Positions 54,212 to 64,000 of a DNA stretch of 64,000 nucleotides are shown here, piece by piece (the stretch's first letter is position 1; each line of letters opens with the position of its first letter). The translations under genes and the position numbers were made by a program. The notes under the pieces are model-generated. The model did not search any database. It was not told where the DNA came from and was given only the letters and a program-made list of their open reading frames with translations. Origin of the DNA: Cyanophora paradoxa (taxonomy: Eukaryota; Glaucocystophyceae; Cyanophorales; Cyanophoraceae); NCBI GenBank assembly GCA_004431415.1, contig QPMI01000138.1, positions 62,001-126,000 on the forward strand, in the 5' to 3' direction.

Positions 54212-57200
54212 TTGATGATGGCCATGGAGCCGAGGAGGGCGCGCTCGCGCCTCCGCAGGCAGGCTCCAGCTCGAGCTCAGGCGTCGGCGTCGCTGGTCGC
54301 ATGTACAGCGGCAGCTTTGTTGGTGGCGTGCTCCATCCTCGCCAGCGTCGCCACCACGTCTGCAGCCCACGGGTTCGGTGCGCATGCGCTCGGAATTGCG
54401 CGAAATCGGCGCGCGCACGGTGTCTTAAGCTTGGCGATGCGCCTAATATATTGCAATTGATGTGCGCGCGTACATTGCTAATCTATATTGTCACACGCAA
54501 GCTCCCAACGTTACCTGGGTGAACGAAGTCGAATATGCGACCCTCATCCCTGAGGAAGGCATTTGGTTCAAGATCGTCAACACTTTCGACCCCAGCTACT
54601 GTTTGACAGGGCCACTGAGCTCGAATACTCAGGACAAATGGTTCGCGGAAAGTTCAAAGCGATCTTTATTGCTCAATCTTGTTGACGAATAGTCGACTCC
54701 GATTTCTAACCGCATGCGCATGCGCAGGATAGTCACAAAGTGCAATGAAAGTGAGCGCTCTAGATATTTATACTAGTTATTCCTTAAACCTGGGAATATC
54801 GTATACGTAGTCCCGAGTAGATGATCACGACAGTACCGGACTTTCAGATCTAGAGTTCTGAACGTACACCCGTTCGTTAACGTTCTCGCGTGCACGTGCG
54901 CAGCGGAGAGCAGCATCTACCATAATGCTCAGCTGTTCACGAGGCGATGTCCCTTTACCGAGACCGTCAGCGGTGGTGTTGTAAGACCTCTCAACCGGGG
55001 GCGTTGCGCGGATGGGTACCAGCAGCAGCGATGTACCGTTCTCCTATCTGGTTCCTGTTACGGGACTGGGTTCGCTTTGCCGATCTAGACCTCGGCCAGA
55101 ATTGATATTGACCGGCATTAATATTTCTCTGCAGCCCGATGCAGGGCTGCAACTGTACAACTTGGGAGGACATACCTGCGGACGTGCTTGCAGTCGCCCC
55201 CTATTCGGTGCTATACACATATTGGGGTGCCTAATCATTACCGTTTTGATTTCTTCTTATAATATTTCGAATTTGACCGCGGCTCAGGTTATGTGCTCGA
55301 CATTCTGTGCGCTGCCATCGCATGTAGTAGATTAGACTGCATTCTCTAGCAGGTATAGCTCTCGACTGAATTCTTCCGACAGCGGCCCAAAACCGGTTGC
55401 ACCAGAGGAAATCCGCAACCATGCAGTGAGTGATTGTACGAGCTCGGGGCTCGCATAGAGTTGTTATGAAACTCATTCACATGCTCAGGCAAGCCAATGG
55501 CATTTCGATTACGGCTGGGATCAAGTTCTCAGGCTTCTGTTTGACGAAACCAAAGTGCGCGCGTATGCGTGATGTATATTCGAGGACAATCCGCTTTTTG
55601 ATACTTTGCTCTGCGGTCGCGCAGGGCACTATTAGAATTTCCCCGCTAGCAGATACAGGTTCTTCCCTTACCGCTCCTCTGGGCACATACGACTATCTCC
55701 GAAGCACAAATATCATCACTGGAAAAGAAGCCCCGTTCACAAACGCTGCCCCGAACAAACTTACTAATCAGAATGGAGCGTTCTGGGTGTCGTTTCAAGT
55801 GGCCAATCTGCGTGCGCGCAATCGCCATCATTGAATATTAATATTGGGATTATAAAATTATCGACAAAAGAGAGCAGAAAAGACGGAACAGGAATGGTTT
55901 ATATGCACCGGACCGCCGTGCTATCTCCCCCCTCCACCGTACATCAAGTGGCCTCAGCATCGACCCGAGCTCGATGCCGGCGACCTCGGTGAGAAACTCG
56001 CCATCTGCAAATGCATCAGCTCTGAAGAGGCTTCAAATACTCACGCGCGCAGGCCTCAATGGCGTGCAAGGACGACCGAACCGGCGCTTCATTGACGGAG
56101 TGTCTGGAGACAAGGCCATGTGCGCGCGCAGCTCTAGACCATCAACAACGCTCTTTATATTCGTTTGATTTTTTGAAACATGTACATGCGCAGCTGGACA
56201 ACTTACATCAAACCGACAGGGTAGGTTTTACATGACTATGGAAATGCACTGAATTATAAAATTAATCGACAAGCACACACCAATATTCGCCAACATTAAT
56301 CAGTATACGGCGCGCACTTGCGCAGGACGAACGGAACGACGTCCGCGAAACAGGGAGGCGGATACACCTGTGCGCACGTGCACGCTGCATCGAAACTCGT
56401 TCTGCTTTTTATACTGTCATCATGACTTCTGTCAGACTCGCACATGTTCGAAACCACGACTTCGGGCACACCTTCGGGCAATGGCACCGTGCAATACATT
56501 GATTCCGCGCGGACGATCAAGTGGACGGGGGACACCTGTAAGCGTGGACCCTACGGTGCGGATCCGGACACCCTTTCGGGATTCTTCATTCGGACGATTT
56601 ATATCCAGAATCGCTAACAAAGACTGAACTCGTAGACTCTTGGTACTGGTGTATGAAATTCTCGTGCGACCTCCGACTCTGCATATTCAAACTAACCACA
56701 GCATATAAACCGCTCCATTTCCAACGCCCCTCTGCAGGAATACCCCTGTTAACGCAACGAGCGTGTATTTCACGTGAGTCTCTCAACGTGAATATAGATA
56801 CAGAACATTCTGACTGTTGCATCTGCGAACTGCAGAACATACCATGAGAAGGGCAAAGTGAGCTATCCGAAGACAAATGACCCGCTTGGCACGACGATAT
56901 CCGCGCCCGGATTCACTGGCGAGCGGAATATGACTTTTATGGTGCATACACACCATAATTATAAACATGGCTACTTTCTCCTCTACTAAGTTTCCTATTT
57001 CGCACAATACAGGCAACCTTCGTCAAGTTCGAGCGCACAAATGCTGGCGCAACGTGGCAGCCCCTGGCAAAGAGAATGGCGGACTTTGCAGAGCTTGGAG
57101 TTTGCGGTAGCGTGACTGTCGATACTTGGATGCGCGATCCGACCTCGAAGACGGTCTGTGCATATTCAATTAACAGGTTTATTGAATTCAGCTTACAGCC

Positions 57201-60200
57201 AGATGCCCGTGTGTGCAGATCGACGTGCACATTGCGTGCAAGGCGCGTGGCTTTCATTCGAACTGGCGGACGGCCGCGGGTCTATATATATAGCTGGGAG
57301 CCTGGGACTCGACTTACAAATCTCTCTGACCTTGACTTTTCCCCTCATACACGCAGAGCCCGATCCTTCTGTCTGACGCTGTGCGGATTTAAAAACTGCG
57401 GAAATAAAGCACTCGTTTTGCCGTTACAAATATTATTTATTAATGCTGATCGATTGTTTTTTCGCAGTACTGTCTCAAGATCAATCGGTAAGCAAACGCT
57501 TGTAAAGGGCGTTCATGTACAGCGAGGCTTTATCCAGTTATACTTGTGTTCCGGTTTCAGGACGGACGAAGTCGGCGGGAGGTGGGGCATGGCTATGCAC
57601 AAGTCCCCCAACTTCCGCAGGGCTGACATCGCCGACACGGACGCGGGCACCTTCGCTGGCGAGGCCGGCTGGCTCGGGTCCGACGCGCTCTTAGGCTCGC
57701 TCACCTAGCCGCTCGCGCCGACACGGTCTCAGATTGCGCAAGAGGCTCCAGGGGACCGACGACGCACTCGCAAATGGTGGACAGTTTCCTCGATGGCTGG
57801 GCAGGCAAGTATCGACTTCAATTTTTGATTACACAGATTTCTCATGCAAGCACGGGTCGCCAGGCACATCGGCGAGACATTCAAGAGCTACATATCTTGC
57901 GGTGCTGAAGGGCAATGGCAAGACAGCGCTACGGAGGTGATCCACGAGGCGAACGTCGGTGCGCCCATTAGTCCCCCCCGGCCACTCGAAATCTGAAGCT
58001 GATTGTGATTTTGGGTGAGCAGATTACTGGCCGGTGAGTGTATTCCACTGGAACCAGTGAATACTTTCCACGCGTTCATCGCTCATAACTATGATATTTC
58101 TTCGATCTGATTGCTCTTGCGTGGCGTGCTAGATTTTTGAAATTCGCGGGCATCTGGGTACGCTCAATTTGTTGAGATTCGCCGACTCGTCGACGAAAAT
58201 GCGGGCCTGCTTGCCCCTCTTTTCTGAATCGGCCCCACGCGCGCAGCCGTTTCGCTGCCGGCGACAGGGGCGTACCTTGCCCACCCCGCCACTGGCGACC
58301 ACTTCGTCGTTGGCACGTTTTCTGATCATGAGCGCTTTGAGGAGACTCCAGAGCTCTTGACACTCGTTTTCAGGGAAGTGCCTCCTGACAGCCATTCACG
58401 GCGTTGAAGGCACTCTGGGGACGTTCAACTTACCTCCTCCGTCGTGTAAGTCAATCGACTATGTACGAAGTATGTACGTATATTAAAGATATATTCGCTG
58501 CAGGGCCTGCGGGGTATGACAAGAATCGGCGCGTTGCCCTTGGTCTCTTCGTCGATGTTGACTGCGAGTGCGCGGGCCATTCTCGCTTCACCGATGATTC
58601 ATAATTCTAATTATTTAAAGCGATAAATCGATGCCTTCGATTTCAACCGACTCTGTTTTGAATGTACAGTGGGTGGAACGAATGGCCCGCGCATGATGAT
58701 TACGTAGAGAGCCAAGCAACTGCGAATTCGACTGGCTGGCGCCAGGGAAAGTGCGTATACGTAATATATATGAGCCAGCCTGATTTGCCAGCCGTTTCTT
58801 TTGCCTAATTATAATTATGTGATGGGTCCATGCAGGCAACTCGCATATTGTGGCGTACGTAGCACGTATTTCCCTGCGCCTTCAAGCATCATACTCACTG
58901 CACTTGTATTGTGCACGTGCGTTTTTATCTGCTGCTGGTGATATAGGACTTCATCATGCCCGGTATGCGAGGAATTAAAGTTCTCTTGCTATCGATCTTT
59001 GTGCACCGATCTCGAGCTCATATGCATCGCTCCGACAGGCACTCCCTTCGAAGGCTGGGTCGGGAACCTTTCATATGTCAATTTTCTTTTCGGTTAACTT
59101 AACGATGTCGTTGGATTCCGCGCACAGGGTATGATGATCAACGGAACCCTGTACGAAAATGCTGGAGTATCTCGCGAGCAGGTGAGCGGGGTCAATGCTC
59201 TTGGGTTGACCTCCGTCGATGTCGACGCCGCTCGCAGGATGCAGCGGAGTTGGGTCCGACTCGCATAGCCGGCAGCATCTTGAGCAAGAACGTCGAAACC
59301 GATGGCGTTGTAATCGGTGCTTTTCGCAACGGAAATCGTGCCTCGAAAGCCGCTTGTGCGTACTAATCTTTAGAGCGCAGTGCATCGCGCAGTCGAAACT
59401 TCGAAGTCCGTCACAGTCACACACACGTTTTGGCTCAAGGATGACGGAAACGCGACGCTGCTCTACATGAATGTCAACATCGATAACAACGGGGCTGCGA
59501 ATGTGGACGTCCCGTACTACATAAGGCAAGCTCCCCCGTTCCCCTCGAGCTGGAGCCCTATTCAAATTCTCGATCGGCTTTATATTATCACTAGCTCACT
59601 TTACACGCGCTTCGGCACCGCAGAGAGCTTGACCCTGGTCCGTTCGTGTACATGTTGACCGCATAACCGAAAAAAGCGGAGAGAGGTCGACGTCGTAATT
59701 ATAACTTTGATTCGGACAGATAACGACCAGCAGCGGGCAATCAAGGCTGGCGATGCAAACGCAGCCTACTGGGTAATAGCTTTCATATCGGAGCTTACTG
59801 CAGTATCTGGAGGCTCAATTTCTGCTGCAGGGCCCTTCACGTCAGGCCCACGATGGAAATGTGGACTATTTCGGTGCGTGAAGTTCGAAGTTATCCGTGA
59901 CGGTAGCCCAGATAACCGTATGCGTGCATTTTATGATCAGATACCGTCAACAAGATCTACTCTCAGCCGGATGGATATGGGAGCGGCGCGGCCGGATCCT
60001 CTACATCCGTAGTTGGAGCCTCGGGCGTCATCCTTGGTGCGGCGTTGCCATTCAATAATCGCAGTTGCAAAAAACTTACAAACATATGCATTCGCAGATC
60101 GGTACGCAAGATCTAGATAGAAACCTTCACGACTGCGTTTTAAAGCCGCAATTGAATCTTGATGATGATTCGCTTCCAGTTGCTTCATCGGCCTGGCGGC

Positions 60201-63200
60201 AGAAAATCCGATCGCACGAGCTGGCATAAGCAGGTGGGCAAAAAATACGGACGACAGCTGCTATAGAAGCTCTACCATCGTGTGATTCGGCGACGCAGGG
60301 CATTCGGTGTAAAGCTGACGAGCCCTTTCGTCAATTCGTATGGGACGATTGCGAACAATGCGACAACGACTGCCAACGACCTCATCGGTGAGCGTGTCTC
60401 TCTACCGAAGCTTAAGGTCCCCCGCAGTTCGTCTGCCGCAACCAATGCTCCGGCGCGCAGGGCTCTGGTTTGATTTCAAGCCTCGCCACAATGGTATGCT
60501 CGTTCCTGGAGACAGCGTTTCCATCCAGGTGGGAGTCATATCGTGCTGTTATCTTTTGCTAACAGCATCATCGTGATGCGCTGATTTTGCGATACGCTTC
60601 ATTAATAAACCGTGTTTGACCAGATGTCATACATCTTTAATTCGAAACTCGCAACTGCATTCAAGGATCCCCAGCGATTTAAAGGTCTGTACCAAGCGAC
60701 TGCGCATGCAGCATTTGAGTTCCTTGAGGTTTTTCTTGTGCCTATAATTGAAGCACCGCTCCGCCAGCTCCTCAGCCGAGCGTGAACGGATCCGTTGTGT
60801 CCTGGCTCACGCCATCCGAAAACGCGACCCCGTATGGGTGAGAGCCATGACCAGTCAGAACCAATCTGGCTCTTGAATCCTTGCTAACTTCTAACTGTCC
60901 TACGTGCTAATCAGGTACACCATATTGCTGCTCGTGGTAAGTTGCATTATCATTTCATTTTGAAATATGTATAACTTGCAAGCGCAGCTCAAGTCAAGCC
61001 CGGCGCCCACGATGAAGGGGATAACCGAAATTGTCGACCACGATCGCGTGATAGGGCGCGTAGATGGCATCGGCAGCAACGTCACATCCTGGGACCTTGC
61101 AATTAGCGTACCTGCGGTCATGACCTGCGGCCCAATGTACCGTCTTCTTCTCCGCGCTATGAACAGATTCGGAGGCTGGACGGTGAGTGCACGCATCCAC
61201 TCATTCACTTCCACAATTGCAAACGTGCCTTAATTCTGCAAATGCAGGAAGCCTCCAAAGATTTTCCGTCGCCTGCTTTTTGCCCTGGTAAGTACAATCC
61301 CAATCGACTTCGTATCCGATTCAGCGCTCTGGGCGCTCTTTCTCACTGGATTTGGCGAAGTTACCGCTATCATTGCCGGAGAGTACCTTAAGCTCGTTCC
61401 GTACGACCGAACGTTCACCTACGACGGCTCTCCGTGCGTGTCGCTTGACGCCCAGACTAATCGCATAAAATAAAGTCGAGATGTGGATTGAAAATATAGA
61501 CAAACGGGCACCAAGATCTACGTTTGCGTACAAGAACTAATCCACTTAATATTCTGAGTAGTAGCTAGCGTACGAAGCGGGCAATATAGTATTCAAGCGG
61601 TATTGGATATTCTCTAGCAATCAGAGTAAAAGCAGTCTGCAGCTGAATGCGACCCTCTCTTCAGGTCGTATGATTCGGCCTACCCGAAGACGGCAAACCT
61701 CACCTACACGTGGAGCCTGTATCCGCTGGATAAGCCCTACGGCGATCCGAGCCTCATCACCCGCGTCGGGCCGCTGGCGGGGCCCCTCGTGCCCCTTACC
61801 CCTGCGACGGTTAGCGGAGGCATAGGTCCGTGCCAGCCCCACATCAACTGCAGATATATAATTATAATCATGAACGTTAACATTCTCGCGATAATCATTC
61901 GCCAATTGCAACCTGTGCATTTGACGCTTGGTATCGCACACGGAAATGCAGAAGGATTTAATTACCAGCGACTGTACACGCTCTACCTGGTCATAAGCAG
62001 CAGTAGGCCTGACGGCTCTTTCGCGAGCAATTGGACGCTCTGCAACATACGAATGATGACGCCCCCCGGTGCGCCACAGTCTGTGCTCCAAAGTTTAATC
62101 ACTTCAGCTCCCGAAGTGCTTTTCCTCACTGCAATTGGCGAAGTTTACGCTATTATTGCCGGAGAGTTCCTCAAGCTTGTACCGTACGATCGCACGTTCA
62201 CCTACGACGGCTCTCCGTGCGTGTCGCTTCACGCCCAGACTTTTCACATAAAACTAAACAAAGTCGAGATGTGGATTGAGGATATATATAGACAAATGGG
62301 CACCAAGATCTGCGTTTGCGAACAAGAACTAATCCACTTAATAAACTGAGTAGTAGCAAGCGCACGAAGAGGGCAGTATTAACTATTTGATAACAATTCA
62401 AGCGTTATTGGATATTTGGTAATCACGAGGTTGAAAGCATTCTGCAGCTGAATGCGACCATCCCTTTAGGTCGTATGATTCGGCCTACCCGACGACGGCA
62501 AACCTCACCTACACGTGGAGCCTGTATCCGCTGGATAAGCCCTACGGCGATCCGAGCCTCATCACCCGCGTCGGGCCGCTGGCGGGGCCCCTCGTGCCCC
62601 TCACCCCTGCCACGGCTGCAGCTGGCGGAGGTATCGGTGCGCATAGCCAGCTCATATAACAATTGCAAAATGCATATGACCGGGGTCGCGGTATAACGTG
62701 ACATCTTGCAATTGGATTCGCTCATGGATTTGCAGATGGCTTCTCTCCGGGGCAATTGTACACCCTTTACCTGGTAATAAACAGCAGCAGACCTGACGGC
62801 TCTTTCGCGAACAATTGGACGCGGTGTGACATACGAATGATGACGCCCCCAGGTAAGTTGCCGTGAATGATCCACGCATTGGTCGCTGCGGTGCTCCTCG
62901 CTGAATCTGGCGCAGTGTACGCCATCATCGCGGGGCCGTATCTCAAGCGCGTGCCATACGACCAGACGTTCACCTACGACGGCTCCCCGTGCGCTTCGCG
63001 CCGAAACTTAAGCGACCCTAATTACAACATTAAACAATATATAGTTCCGATTATCAAATACGCTTCTCAAACTCGCTGTCAATGACAGCGGTTTGACGCA
63101 TAAGCAGAGCACCTAAGCATATCTTATTCAAAGCTCTCATATCAGCAGCCTGCTGTTGATTCTGATCCTCTTCTCCAGGTCGTATGATTCGGCCTACCCG

Positions 63201-63990
63201 AAGACGGCAAACCTCACCTACACGTGGAGCCTGTATCCGCTGGATAAGCCCTACGGCGATCCGAGCCTCATCACCCGCGTCGGGCCGCTGGCGGGGCCCC
63301 TCGTACCCCTCACCCCTGCCGGAGCTGGCGGAGGTATCGGTGCGCACTAGCCCAACACACACGCGCGCGCGATTGCGATTAACTGTGTGCCTCTGGCGCT
63401 GTGCTTCTCGCCCAACCAATTGCAGACAAATTCTTTGCGGGGCCAGTGTACACGCTTTACCTCGTTATCAACAGCAGCAGACCGGACGGCACGTTTGCGA
63501 GCAATTGGACACGCTGCGACATCGACCTGACCAGCGATCTTCCTGTCCGCGCCATCATCGCAGGAGGTGTTATTTTGCGTTCTCAACGCTCCTGTAATTC
63601 AAGCACTGATAGCGGGTACATCATCCGCAGGCAATCGCGTCGTGGGAAGCAAAGCCACTTTCTTCGTGGACGGTTCTCCGTCGAACGACCCCTCATGCCC
63701 TTCTACGGCCACCAAGCTTTACCACTGGCGCCTCGTGGCATTCCGAGCTCCTTTCAGCAGGCCGTTCCTTCACGAAGTCGGACCGAGCGCCCAGGCTCGC
63801 ATCCCGTTGACGCCCAGCTCTGCGGCAGCATCGGCCACCGAAAAACCGATCGGTACGTACCGGATCATGAATTCATCGATATCGATGTTGTGCGAATATT
63901 GAACCCACTAAACTCATGAATGTCGATCCGCATGCTCAGACGGATTTGAGCCCAACAAGAACTACACGATCCACCTCCGTGTTATTTCGA
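54212..63990 (+). CDS. Large secreted REJ/PKD-repeat protein, 3' end beyond the window
   Basis: The first exon has a clear signal peptide (SLVACTAAALLVACSILASV then ATTSAAHG). It splices in phase through a GTGCGC intron to APNVTWVNEVEYATLIPEEG. Many further short exons follow, for example NLPPPS near 58.43 kb, PAGYDKNRRVALGLFVDVDC, GMMINGTLYENAGVSREQVS, SILSKNVETDGVVIGAFRNG and LWFDFKPRHNGMLVPGDSVS. From 61.3 kb, three-exon units recur: AIIAGEFLKLVPYDRTFTYD-GSPC, SYDSAYPKTANLTYTWSLYP, and YTLYLVINSSRPDGTFASNW. A related unit near the end has VGSKATFFVDGSPSNDPSC and KLYHWRL. DGS-x-S-x-D plus L-x-Y-x-W is the REJ/PKD pattern of polycystin-1-like surface proteins. Cys and N-glycosylation sites are frequent. 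I could not place every exon between 54.7 and 61 kb. Confidence 0.65.
61663..61850 (+). repeat. Triplicated REJ exon B, copy 1
   Basis: Nearly identical to 62467-62640 and 63178-63350 from CAGGTCGTATGATTCGGCC-like splice context through CTGGCGGGGCCCCTCGT. Ends with GCGACGGTTAGCGGAGG, without the CTGCAG found in copy 2. Confidence 0.9.
62467..62640 (+). repeat. Triplicated REJ exon B, copy 2, with CTGCAG insertion
   Basis: Matches copies 1 and 3 but reads CACGGCTGCAGCTGGCGG at its end. The extra six bases at 62616-62624 have the form CTG-CAG-CTG and add two codons. Confidence 0.9.
63178..63350 (+). repeat. Triplicated REJ exon B, copy 3
   Basis: Near-identical third copy ending GCCGGAGCTGGCGGAGG, without the six-base insertion of copy 2. 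Spacing between copies is about 805 and 710 bp because the intervening introns differ. Confidence 0.9.
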
Positions 63991-64000
63991 CGTGCCCCAA

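Overview
This is nuclear DNA from a eukaryote, most likely a GC-rich alga or other protist. Conserved eukaryotic genes (RPN12, RIO1, a MESH1-type hydrolase, a GDPD, HMG-box proteins) are cut by many short introns of about 50-150 nt. There is a highly divergent phytochrome, and the mobile elements are eukaryotic types (a Polinton, a tyrosine-recombinase retroelement, a LINE). Introns mostly start GTGCG, and several are GC-AG. The lineage cannot be fixed from the sequence alone. All exon joins were made by eye from reading frame, splice dinucleotides and family resemblance.

Layout. 1-5.5 kb: decayed Polinton/Maverick with a frameshifted protein-primed DNA polymerase and an integrase core. 5.5-17.4 kb: gene-poor, packed with short palindromes, holding a split-direct-repeat tyrosine-recombinase element (10.4-12.4 kb) and a 5'-truncated LINE (13.2-15.1 kb). 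17.4-20.1 kb: HMG-box gene. 20.1-24.7 kb: palindrome-rich intergenic DNA. 24.7-49 kb: gene-dense block. On the minus strand it has a second HMG-box gene, a possible START-like gene, MESH1, a phytochrome-like photoreceptor, a CUE-RIO1 kinase and a GDPD; on the plus strand it has RPN12 and a RING-kinase-ubiquitin-like gene. 49.4-52.7 kb: longer LINE copy with a target-site duplication. 52.7-54.2 kb: repeats. 54.2-64 kb: a large secreted protein gene with REJ/PKD-like repeats that runs off the right edge.

Main discovery. Where two copies of the same sequence exist in the window (two LINE copies, the two B repeats of the recombinase element, triplicated REJ exons), they differ by insertions of one form. 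A trinucleotide X becomes X-X'-X, where X' is its reverse complement, adding a 6-bp palindrome. The intergenic DNA is littered with arrays of the same logic, (X X')n, such as TGATCA, CTGCAG and GTCGAC arrays with 6-bp period and CCGCGCGG arrays with 8-bp period. Some arrays lie in exons and encode Asp-His repeats. This looks like an active, apparently undescribed palindrome-inserting mutational process shaping the genome.

The genes do not form one pathway. Ubiquitin/proteasome functions recur (RPN12, the RING-kinase-UBL protein, the CUE domain on RIO1), but these are neighbours rather than an operon.
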